A stretch of DNA of 13,191 bases, taken from QEXZ01 sp034660015 (lineage in GTDB: Archaea > Halobacteriota > Syntropharchaeia > Alkanophagales > Methanospirareceae). The translations under genes were made by a program, and so were the position numbers. The DNA lies in contig JAYEII010000033.1 of NCBI GenBank assembly GCA_034660015.1, forward strand, positions 1-13,191, written 5' to 3'. The notes below the pieces were generated by a model. The model was not told where the DNA came from and did not search any database. It saw only the letters and a list, made by a program, of their open reading frames with translations. Positions 7,040 to 13,191 of the stretch are shown here, piece after piece. Within the stretch, counting starts at the first letter, position 1; every line of letters starts with the position of its first letter.

Positions 7040-7072
7040 CGGCTTAGATAACCGAAAAAGCAAACCGCTAAA
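7027..7072. repeat. 11-bp inverted repeat spanning the cofG stop codon
   Basis: tttagcggttt (7027-7037) is the exact inverse of aaaccgctaaa (7062-7072), forming a stem with a 24-nt loop. The left arm covers the last codons of cofG and the first base of its TAG stop. The motif ggtttagc is also directly repeated here (7025-7032 and 7034-7041). No T-run follows on the plus strand until about 7113, so a simple U-tract terminator is not evident. It may protect the mRNA 3' end. Confidence 0.6.
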
Positions 7073-7080
7073 AAAAATTT

Positions 7081-7243
7081 CGAAAATTATTAACCACAAG
7101 ATTACACAACACTTTTTCTTTTTTATAAAAAGAAAACCTGTGCTAAAAGAAAAACAAATAATTTTTTTCTTTCTTAGCACAGGTTCTTTCTTTGGAAAAG
7201 AAAGAAAGTGTTGTGTTAATCTCGTGAAATCTCGTGGTTTATT
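7081..7243. repeat. nested palindromic repeat element between cofG and the MBL gene
   Basis: Two inverted repeats lie one inside the other. The outer arms are ttaaccacaagattacacaa from 7090 and, inverted, the stretch 7207-7240 (ttgtgttaatctcgtgaaat then ctcgtggttt), the right arm carrying about 10 extra bases. The inner pair, AACCTGTGCTAA (7135-7146) and TTAGCACAGGTT (7174-7185), is a perfect 12-bp inverse extended by A/G-rich and T/C-rich flanks. The left end 7081-7107 is an exact inverse copy of 5967-5993. The element ends a few bases from the stop of the MBL gene, lies between two convergent genes, and could fold into a strong hairpin serving as a two-way transcript end. Confidence 0.8.
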
Positions 7244-7245
7244 AA

Positions 7246-8067
7246 TTACAATTTATTACTGGAATGACTATATCCACCCAGCTCAAATTCCATACCGTCG
7301 TGTGCTGCTATCACATCTACACCCGTCTCTTCGCTTAGCCGTTTTGCTATTTCCCACGGTTTGTTTCTAAGCATGGTCATACCGAAATGCGTGAGGATTA
7401 CGACCTTTGGCTTGGGTTTCCTTGTTTCTATAATCGTTCTCGCATCGTTCACACACAGATGGTTCACTCCTTCTCGCCTCTCATACATCGCCACGTTCAT
7501 CACGAGCACTTCTCCGTCGTAATAATTCGCTAAACCATCGAAATAGAGCGTATCCACGAGAAAAGAGACTTTTGTCCTTTTTTTCCCCCTTTCTTTTATG
7601 TTCAATCCATACGTTTCCACGCCATGCACGTGCCTTTTAGGCGTGTTTATCTCGATTTGACCGATTGAGTAGTTGCCTCCTTCGGTCATCACTTCTACCC
7701 TATCAAGAAGATGTTTATAATAGTTCAAAATAACCGCATCTCCTTCATCTGACAGGGCATCGTTTGGGCACAGGAGCACGCCTCGTGGTTTGAAACCTCC
7801 TTCGGTCATCGCTTCTATCATCACGTTCACGTCATTAGAGTGGTCTAAATGTTTATGGGTTAAGATAATCGCATGCAGCTTAGCGGGGTTGAGTTTCGGC
7901 TTGCAGGATGCGAATCGTACCAGCGTGCCCGGACCCGGGTCTATAAGGACATTTGTGCCTTTTAAGCTAAGAACAGTACCCGCAGATGAACGAAACTGCG
8001 TTATCATTACGAATCTCGCACCCGCAGTCCCCAGAAATTTTATTCTGTCCTTTCCTCTTGCTGGCAT
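7246..8067 (-). CDS. metallo-beta-lactamase-fold hydrolase, substrate unknown
   Basis: This 273-residue protein has the complete metal-binding set of the MBL superfamily. The THKHLDH motif gives H71, H73, D75 and H76; H148 lies in HVHG, D172 in LVDT, and H256 in AAHDGM; H203 and H227 (LTHFGM) are further candidates. The opening KFLGTAGARF and a Ser/Thr-rich IDPGPG strand are like RNase Z-like and other small MBL hydrolases, but the tRNA-binding exosite arm of true RNase Z is not evident. The substrate (phosphodiester, thioester or other) cannot be told. The ATG at 8067 is preceded by a TATA-like tattaaaa at 8107-8114 (minus strand), giving a leader of about 17 nt. It is convergent with cofG and divergent from the hdrA operon, so a functional link to either is only suggested by position. 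Confidence 0.88.
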   Translation of the reverse strand: MPARGKDRIKFLGTAGARFVMITQFRSSAGTVLSLKGTNVLIDPGPGTLVRFASCKPKLNPAKLHAIILTHKHLDHSNDVNVMIEAMTEGGFKPRGVLLCPNDALSDEGDAVILNYYKHLLDRVEVMTEGGNYSIGQIEINTPKRHVHGVETYGLNIKERGKKRTKVSFLVDTLYFDGLANYYDGEVLVMNVAMYERREGVNHLCVNDARTIIETRKPKPKVVILTHFGMTMLRNKPWEIAKRLSEETGVDVIAAHDGMEFELGGYSHSSNKL

Positions 8068-8106
8068 TTCGATACCAATCCCTATTAAAAGTATTGTTGC
8101 TTGTTA

Positions 8107-8114
8107 TTTTTAAT
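8107..8114 (-). promoter_or_regulatory. probable TATA box of the MBL hydrolase gene
   Basis: The minus-strand string tattaaaa is centred about 43 nt before the ATG at 8067. With the usual archaeal spacing, transcription starts near 8084. It is back to back with the hdrA promoter in a 146-bp divergent region. Confidence 0.4.
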
Positions 8115-8153
8115 ATGATATGTTTCAATAAAGAGGGATAACAAATCTAAGGT

Positions 8154-8189
8154 GCTAATTAGCTCGAAAAAAACGAATATCTTTTATAT
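8154..8189 (+). promoter_or_regulatory. promoter of the hdrA1-frhB-hdrA2 operon
   Basis: ttttatat at 8182-8189 is a good archaeal TATA box, centred about 28 nt before the ATG at 8214, so the transcript is probably leaderless or nearly so. A perfect 10-bp palindrome, gctaattagc (8154-8163), lies some 20 bp upstream of the TATA box, where an activator or repressor could bind. The regulator is unknown. Confidence 0.5.
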
Positions 8190-8213
8190 CTTACGGTTGG
8201 AATATTGAATAGG

Positions 8214-10169
8214 ATGGAAACTATTCGCACGGGTGTTTATATCTGCCATTGTGGTGTGAATATAGCAGCGACGGTAGATGTTAAAGCAGTGGCGGAGTTT
8301 GCGGAAGGGCTACCCTGCGTAGTCATTGCACGAGATTACCAGTATATGTGCTCAGACCCGGGTCAGGAATTGATAAAAAGCGATATAAAGGAGTATGGAT
8401 TGACCCGCGTGGTTGTTGCCTCCTGCTCGCCGAGGATGCACGAGCCCACATTTAGAAATGCATGTGCCGATGCGGGCTTGAATCCATACTGTTTTGAGAT
8501 GGCAAATATACGAGAGCAATGCGCCTGGGTTCACCTTAAAGGAGCAACAGAGAAGGCGAAAGATTTAGTTGCTTCGGCAGTAGCTAAGGCGGCATTGCTA
8601 GAACCTTTAGAGAGGAAGAAAGTAGGCGTTATACCAAGAGCGCTGGTGATAGGAGGAGGAATAGCAGGAATCTATGCAGCTCTTGAGATTGCGGACAAGG
8701 GATTTGAGACGTATTTAGTAGAGAAAGAGCCTTCGATCGGTGGGCACATGGCTCAACTCGACAAAACGTTCCCGACTTTAGATTGCTCGGCTTGCATTCT
8801 CACGCCGAAGATGGTGGAAGTAGAAAGGCACAAGAATGTCCAGTTGTTCACGTATTCCGAGGTGAAGGAAGTAAATGGATATATAGGGAACTATGAGGTG
8901 AAGATAAGGAAAAAACCCCGATACGTGGATGAGCATAAATGCACCGGATGTGGGGAATGTGCAAATGCATGTCTGCTTCATGGGAGAATCCCCAACGAAT
9001 TTGACGCGGGATTGGGGAAAAGAGGTGCGATATATGTGCCTTTCCCTCAAGCCGTTCCTCTGGCTTATACCGTAGATGCAGAACGTTGTATATACCTAAC
9101 AAAAGGGAAATGTGGTAAATATCCCGCGTGTAAAGAAGCGTGTCCTGCAGATGCGATTGATTTCGAGCAGTGCGAGGAAGAGATAGAAATAGAAGTAGGG
9201 ACGATTGTGGTTGCAACGGGATACGAATTGCTCGACCCTGCGGAAAGACCGGCGTATGGCTATAAGTACGATGAGGTTCTGACCGGATTGGAATTTGAAC
9301 GGCTTTCAGTCGCTTCGGGTCCTACTGGTGGGCAGATTATAATTAACGGCAAGGAGCCAAAAGAAGTGGTTTTCATCTCTTGTGTTGGTTCTCGTTCTCG
9401 CAAGGAAGGTGAATGTGAATATTGCTCTCGGGTGTGCTGCATGTACATAGCGAAACAGGCACATCTGGTACGTGATAAAATACCGGATGCGAGGGTCAGG
9501 ATAATATACAATGATATGAGGGCGTATGGAAAAGGATTTGAAGAGTTTTATAATCGTGTGAAAAAGGAGGGGGAGGAGTACATAAGAAAGGAGCTCGAAG
9601 ACGAAGTGGAGGTGATAAAACGGAGCGAAGAGGATGATAAAGTGATAGTAAGGACGGTAAGCGGGAGGATAGAAATAGAAGCGGATTTGGTAGTCCTGGC
9701 GAATGCAATCGTGCCAAGAAAAGACGCAGGAGAACTCGCTAAAATATTGAAGATATCGAGAAGTGGGGATGGATTCTTCTTAGAGGCGCATCTCAAGCTC
9801 CGTCCTCTTGATACCTTCACAGATGGTATTTTCATCGCGGGATGCTGCCAGTCACCAAAGGATATTCCCGATAGCGTTGCACAGGCAGTTGGTGCGGCAA
9901 TTAAAGCTTCGATACCTTTGATGAGGGGTGAAGTGGAGGTAGAGCCGCTTGTAGCGAGTATAAATGAGGATGTTTGCGTGGGCTGCGGAACGTGTGAAGC
10001 GGTATGCCCTTTTGATGCTCTTTCTCTTGAAGAGGGTGTGATGCGTGTGAATGAAGTGGTATGCAAAGGTTGTGGTTCTTGCGGGTCTGCATGTCCGTCT
10101 GGAGCAATTTCAATGGCACACTTCAAGGATGAGCAGATATATGCACAGATAGATGGTTTGTTAAGTTAA
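8214..10169 (+). CDS. hdrA: heterodisulfide reductase subunit A-like iron-sulfur flavoprotein (first copy)
   Basis: The protein has 651 residues from the ATG at 8214; a TTG at 8205 would add three, but the TATA spacing favours the ATG. HdrA is the FAD-carrying electron-bifurcating subunit of cytoplasmic Hdr complexes. The N-terminal domain opens GVYICHCGVNIAATVDV and contains VVVASCSPRMHEPTF. GGGIAG (148-153) and the LVEKEPSIGGHMAQLDKTFP stretch form the FAD-binding, thioredoxin-reductase-like domain, followed by CSAC. An inserted ferredoxin has C243/C246/C249/C253 and, less regularly, C292/C300/C306/C310. CVGSR...CSRVCC lies at 390-409. The C-terminal two-cluster ferredoxin has C588/C591/C594/C598 and C617/C620/C623/C627. 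It starts the operon, 21 nt before the frhB-like gene. No HdrB or HdrC is seen, so the terminal partner is unknown. Confidence 0.95.
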   Translation: METIRTGVYICHCGVNIAATVDVKAVAEFAEGLPCVVIARDYQYMCSDPGQELIKSDIKEYGLTRVVVASCSPRMHEPTFRNACADAGLNPYCFEMANIREQCAWVHLKGATEKAKDLVASAVAKAALLEPLERKKVGVIPRALVIGGGIAGIYAALEIADKGFETYLVEKEPSIGGHMAQLDKTFPTLDCSACILTPKMVEVERHKNVQLFTYSEVKEVNGYIGNYEVKIRKKPRYVDEHKCTGCGECANACLLHGRIPNEFDAGLGKRGAIYVPFPQAVPLAYTVDAERCIYLTKGKCGKYPACKEACPADAIDFEQCEEEIEIEVGTIVVATGYELLDPAERPAYGYKYDEVLTGLEFERLSVASGPTGGQIIINGKEPKEVVFISCVGSRSRKEGECEYCSRVCCMYIAKQAHLVRDKIPDARVRIIYNDMRAYGKGFEEFYNRVKKEGEEYIRKELEDEVEVIKRSEEDDKVIVRTVSGRIEIEADLVVLANAIVPRKDAGELAKILKISRSGDGFFLEAHLKLRPLDTFTDGIFIAGCCQSPKDIPDSVAQAVGAAIKASIPLMRGEVEVEPLVASINEDVCVGCGTCEAVCPFDALSLEEGVMRVNEVVCKGCGSCGSACPSGAISMAHFKDEQIYAQIDGLLS

Positions 10170-10190
10170 GAGTTAGGGGGCGTTAAAAGG

Positions 10191-11216
10191 GTGTTAAAAG
10201 GGAGGAGCAAGGGATTTGAAGGACTAAATGTGGAGATAATCGAGAAGAATCTATGTTCCTACTGTGGAGCTTGCGTTTCCTTCTGTGAGCATCTCGAACT
10301 TGGACCCGATGCACCGGTATTAAAAGAAGACTGTTCACTCGATAAAGAGGGAGTGCTGAAGTGCAGCGAGAATGGGACTTGCTATGATGTATGCCCGATG
10401 ACGGAAACAGATATAGAAGGTTTGGAGAAAATGTTTTTGGATTCTAAGGGCATAAGCGACGAGCATTTGGGCATCTACAAGAAGTTAATTGCGGGTAAAA
10501 CTGCAATAGAAGGACAGGATGGTGGAATGGTTACTTCTATGCTGGTCGCAGGCGTGGAAAAAGAGCTATTTGATTGCGTTATCGTAGCAGAAAGGGTGGA
10601 TGGTTACAATGCGGTTCCAAAGATAACAGCGGATGTAGAGACGATAAAAAAAGCAAAGGGCACGAAATATTTGCAATGCCCCATGGTATCAAAGATAGGA
10701 GAAGCGGTAAAAAGTGGGAAAAGAAAAATTGCGATTGTCGGGACACCTTGCGAGATAAGAGCAGTTCGGAAAATACAGTCTGTTTTGCTAAAAGAAGTCC
10801 CGCAGATAGAAATCACCTCCATTGGGCTTTTCTGTTTTGAGAGTTTTTACCATGATAAGTTCGTAAGCAAGACGAGGGAGTTATTTGGAATTGACCTTTC
10901 CTCAACGAGTAAAATACAGATAGCAAAAGGGGAATATGAGGTTACGGTGAATGGGAATCGTTATAAAACAAAAATAACACATCTGGAAGAGATGGTAAGG
11001 GACAGCTGTCGGTATTGCGATGATGTTACAGCGAGGCTTGCTGATGTTTCTGTCGGGTCGATAGGCAGCGCAGAGGGGTATAGCACGGTAATCGTCAGGT
11101 CTGGGAGGGGGGAGCAGCTTCTGGATTTGATTGAGTTCGCCAGAGCAGAGGTCAATAGAGAGGAAATCAGAAAGATAGTGCGGTTTAAAAAGGAGAAGGT
11201 CAAGGATAGAATATGA
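10191..11216 (+). CDS. FrhB/FdhB-like F420-binding iron-sulfur flavoprotein
   Basis: This family (coenzyme F420 hydrogenase/dehydrogenase beta subunit, N- and C-terminal domains) carries FAD and 4Fe-4S clusters and exchanges hydride with coenzyme F420. The protein has 341 residues if the GTG at 10191 is used. A second GTG at 10230, preceded by aagga at good spacing, would give 328 residues starting MEIIEKNLCSYCGAC, which fits the family opening well; both are possible. C22/C25/C28/C32 begin the ferredoxin part, with C58, C64 and C68 following. GQDGGMVTSML (108-118) and GTPCEIRA (185-192) are the flavin/F420 motifs, and DSCRYCDD with ADVSVG (272-290) is the C-terminal cluster signature. It lies between two hdrA genes and overlaps the second by ATGA, so it is likely the F420-oxidising arm of the same complex. 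Confidence 0.9.
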   Translation: MLKGRSKGFEGLNVEIIEKNLCSYCGACVSFCEHLELGPDAPVLKEDCSLDKEGVLKCSENGTCYDVCPMTETDIEGLEKMFLDSKGISDEHLGIYKKLIAGKTAIEGQDGGMVTSMLVAGVEKELFDCVIVAERVDGYNAVPKITADVETIKKAKGTKYLQCPMVSKIGEAVKSGKRKIAIVGTPCEIRAVRKIQSVLLKEVPQIEITSIGLFCFESFYHDKFVSKTRELFGIDLSSTSKIQIAKGEYEVTVNGNRYKTKITHLEEMVRDSCRYCDDVTARLADVSVGSIGSAEGYSTVIVRSGRGEQLLDLIEFARAEVNREEIRKIVRFKKEKVKDRI

Positions 11217-13191
11217 AAATCGGGGTTTATGTGTGCCATTGTGGAACGAACATCGCAGCTACGGTGGATGTGAAGGAGGTGACGGAGTTTGCAAAGAATC
11301 AACCCGATGTCACTATTGCAAGAGATTACATTTATATGTGCTCTGATCCCGGTCAAGAGCTGATAAAAAAAGACATTTCGGATGCAAATCTGGACCGTGT
11401 TGTCGTTGCTTCTTGCTCACCGAGAATGCACGAAGTTACTTTTCGAAAAACGTGCGAGGAAGCGGGCTTGAATGTGTATTGCATGGAAATGGCAAACATA
11501 AGGGAGCATTGCAGTTGGGTTCACTCTGATAAGAAAAAAGCAACAGAGAAGGCAAAGGAGCTGGTTGCGAGTGCAATTGCAAAAGCATCCTTATTACAGC
11601 CTTTGGAGCCAATGCGTGTGGGAGTGACACCTTCTGTACTGGTAATAGGCGGGGGTATAGCGGGGATTCAAAGCGCACAGGATATTGCAGATGCCGGTTT
11701 CCAGGTGTATTTAGTAGAACGGGAGCCTTCTATCGGGGGGCACATGGCACAACTTGATAAGACTTTTCCAACTTTGGATTGTTCTGCCTGCGTGCTCACA
11801 CCGAAGATGGTGGATGTAGCTCGCCATAAAAATATCGAGCTCATTACTTATGCGGAGGTGGAGACCGTAGAGGGCTACATAGGGAATTTTAAGGTAGGGG
11901 TGAGGAAAAAAGCGAGGTATGTGGATGAAGAAAAATGCACGGGGTGTGGAGATTGTGCGAAAGTATGCCCAATGACTATTTCAAATGAGTTTGATATGGA
12001 TTTAGGAGCGAGAAAAGCGGCTTATGTTCCTTTTCCACAGGCTGTTCCTTTAGCCTATACGCTTGAGCGGGACAAATGTATGGGATGTGGTCTGTGCGAA
12101 GTAGTATGTGAGGCTGGAGCGATAAATTTTGAAGAGAGGGATGAGGAAATCGAGTTAGAGGTGGGAGCGATAATAGCAGCAACGGGCTATGACTTATTCG
12201 ACCCCTCTCTGGAGCCTAATTACGGATATGAATATGACGAGGTAATAACAGGCTTGGAATTCGAGCGGCTTTGTAACGCTTCGGGTCCGACATTAGGTAA
12301 GATAGAGATAAATGGAAAAGAGCCAAAAGAAGTGGTTTTCATAAGCTGCGTGGGGTCGAGAGAGGGTAGCGTGGAAAGTGGAAGGATGCAAGATATGGGA
12401 TACAGGATGCAGGATGCAGGATGCAGGATGCAGGATTCTCAAACCTCAAAAGGGAACGAATACTGCTCGCGTGTGTGCTGCATGTATATAGCTAAACAGG
12501 CACATTTGGTGCGGGAGCATATACCGGATGCGAATGCGACCGTGTTCTATACGGACGTAAGAGCTTTCGGTAAAGGCTTTGAGGAATTCTACTGGCGAGT
12601 GAAAGAGGAGGGCGTGAATTACATAAGAAGGGAGCTAACAGACGATATAAACGTGGAGAAGGACGAGAATGGGAAATTGAGGGTGAAAACGGTAAGTGAA
12701 GGACGACAGATAGAGAAGGAAGCAGACCTCGTTGTGCTTGCAACCGGGATTATCCCACAAAAAGATGCCCTTGATACCGCAAGGAAGTTGAAGATAATGC
12801 AAAGCGGGGATAAATTCTTCCTGGAAGCGCATCCCAAACTCCGTCCTGTTGATACGTTTACCGATGGTATTTTCATTGCGGGATGTTGTCAATCGCCGAA
12901 AGACATACCTGATACGGTGGCGCAGGCATCGGCAGCGGCTTCGCGTGTTTGTAGCATCTTATCTAAGGAGTACGTAGAGGTGGAGCCGATAACCGCAGAA
13001 GTGGACGAAAAGCTCTGCACGGGTTGCGGCATTTGCGAATTGGTATGCCCTTACGGGGCAGTAGAAGTGGTAGATACGGAAGAAGGAAGAAGAGCACGAG
13101 TTACAGGCGTAAAATGCAAGGGTTGTGGCACCTGTGGGTCGAGCTGCATAAAAAAGGCGATTAAAATGCACCACTTCACCGATGAGCAATT
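11213..13191 (+). CDS. hdrA: heterodisulfide reductase subunit A-like protein, second copy (3' end cut by the window)
   Basis: The frame is open from the ATG at 11213, overlapping the frhB stop (ATGA), to the last base: 659 codons and two bases. Compared with the first copy only about ten residues are missing. It begins MKIGVYVCHCGTNIAATVDV. GGGIAG (146-151) marks the FAD domain, then CSAC. The inserted ferredoxin is regular (C242/C245/C248/C252 and C289/C292/C295/C299, CMGCGLC), unlike the first copy. The C-terminal ferredoxin has C602/C605/C608/C612 and C635/C638/C641/C645. By eye the two proteins match at well over half their positions, so they are divergent paralogs. Between CVGSR (379-383) and EYCSRVCC (416-423) it has about 25 extra residues (RMQDMGYRMQDAGCRMQD) coded by a 7-nt repeat. 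The pair could form an HdrA heterodimer with the FrhB-like protein. Confidence 0.93.
   Translation, partial: MKIGVYVCHCGTNIAATVDVKEVTEFAKNQPDVTIARDYIYMCSDPGQELIKKDISDANLDRVVVASCSPRMHEVTFRKTCEEAGLNVYCMEMANIREHCSWVHSDKKKATEKAKELVASAIAKASLLQPLEPMRVGVTPSVLVIGGGIAGIQSAQDIADAGFQVYLVEREPSIGGHMAQLDKTFPTLDCSACVLTPKMVDVARHKNIELITYAEVETVEGYIGNFKVGVRKKARYVDEEKCTGCGDCAKVCPMTISNEFDMDLGARKAAYVPFPQAVPLAYTLERDKCMGCGLCEVVCEAGAINFEERDEEIELEVGAIIAATGYDLFDPSLEPNYGYEYDEVITGLEFERLCNASGPTLGKIEINGKEPKEVVFISCVGSREGSVESGRMQDMGYRMQDAGCRMQDSQTSKGNEYCSRVCCMYIAKQAHLVREHIPDANATVFYTDVRAFGKGFEEFYWRVKEEGVNYIRRELTDDINVEKDENGKLRVKTVSEGRQIEKEADLVVLATGIIPQKDALDTARKLKIMQSGDKFFLEAHPKLRPVDTFTDGIFIAGCCQSPKDIPDTVAQASAAASRVCSILSKEYVEVEPITAEVDEKLCTGCGICELVCPYGAVEVVDTEEGRRARVTGVKCKGCGTCGSSCIKKAIKMHHFTDEQ
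12384..12439 (+). repeat. 7-nt minisatellite (GGATGCA units) inside hdrA2
   Basis: Four perfect GGATGCA units in a row (12405-12432) are preceded by one GGATACA (12398-12404) and followed by a partial GGATTCT. A further separated GGATGCA lies at 12384-12390. The tract is read through in frame and codes for a 7-residue period, RMQDAGC. Units of seven change frame unless gained or lost in threes, so slippage here would truncate HdrA2. Confidence 0.9.

Noticed and set aside
7676..7810. 15-bp direct repeat cctccttcggtcatc at 7676-7690 and 7796-7810
   Set aside because: Both copies code for MTEGG in the MBL gene exactly 40 codons apart; the flanks differ, and it is too short to claim more than chance or a small local duplication.
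9548..10126. Open frame of 192 codons on the minus strand antisense to hdrA1
   Set aside because: It lies entirely within the conserved FAD and ferredoxin region of hdrA1, and its Ser/Thr-rich translation shows no family features.
12361..12460. Possible frameshift or pseudogene in hdrA2 at the repeat tract
   Set aside because: The frame stays open through the tract, and the conserved sequence continues in the same frame on both sides, so the gene is intact as given.
11436..12900. Several short minus-strand open frames antisense to hdrA2
   Set aside because: They are all inside the continuous hdrA2 frame, are poor in complexity, and have no independent support.
1..13191. tRNA, rRNA and CRISPR arrays
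   Set aside because: I saw no tRNA-like T-arm or cloverleaf, no rRNA stretch and no regularly spaced repeat with unique spacers; the repeats found are palindromic elements or in-gene tandem arrays.

Overview
The window looks like a piece of a euryarchaeal genome from the methanogen/methanotroph lineage. The evidence is an F420 (FO) synthase subunit CofG, two HdrA-type heterodisulfide reductase A proteins, an FrhB-type F420-binding flavoprotein, an archaeal-type MoaA start, archaeal TATA boxes placed about 26 nt before several starts (some apparently leaderless), and many palindromic repeat elements. The HdrA/FrhB/HdrA arrangement resembles clusters known from ANME (especially ANME-1-like) genomes. 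That placement is an inference, because no marker gene for taxonomy is present.

Layout. (a) 1-2000 is visibly AT-rich. It holds the start of moaA (minus, cut by the window edge), a divergent unrecognised gene whose C-terminus looks like a PD-(D/E)XK-type nuclease domain (226-1383), and a small membrane protein on the minus strand (1529-1942). (b) 2030-5799 is a minus-strand aromatic amino acid block in the order tyrA, trpF, a coiled-coil nuclease-domain gene, trpB. The nuclease-like gene sits between trpF and trpB, has three 63-bp tandem repeats in its coiled coil, and probably has its own promoter. The last 20 or so codons of tyrA lie inside a palindromic repeat element. (c) 5911-7243 is cofG (plus strand) bracketed by palindromic elements that share an exact 27-bp inverted repeat on either side of the gene. 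(d) 7246-8067 is a minus-strand metallo-beta-lactamase-fold hydrolase of unknown substrate. (e) 8214 to the window end is a plus-strand operon, hdrA1 - frhB-like - hdrA2, with a 21-nt gap and then an ATGA overlap. The second hdrA runs off the window about ten codons short of its expected end.

How the genes work together. CofG makes the deazaflavin precursor of coenzyme F420. The FrhB-like protein should oxidise or reduce F420, and the two HdrA proteins carry FAD plus ferredoxin-type iron-sulfur clusters. The operon therefore most likely encodes a cytoplasmic electron-bifurcating or -confurcating module linking F420, ferredoxin and a third, unseen partner; no hdrB or hdrC is visible. The most striking sequence-level oddity is a 7-nt minisatellite (GGATGCA units) inside hdrA2 that adds about 25 residues in frame between two conserved cysteine motifs.
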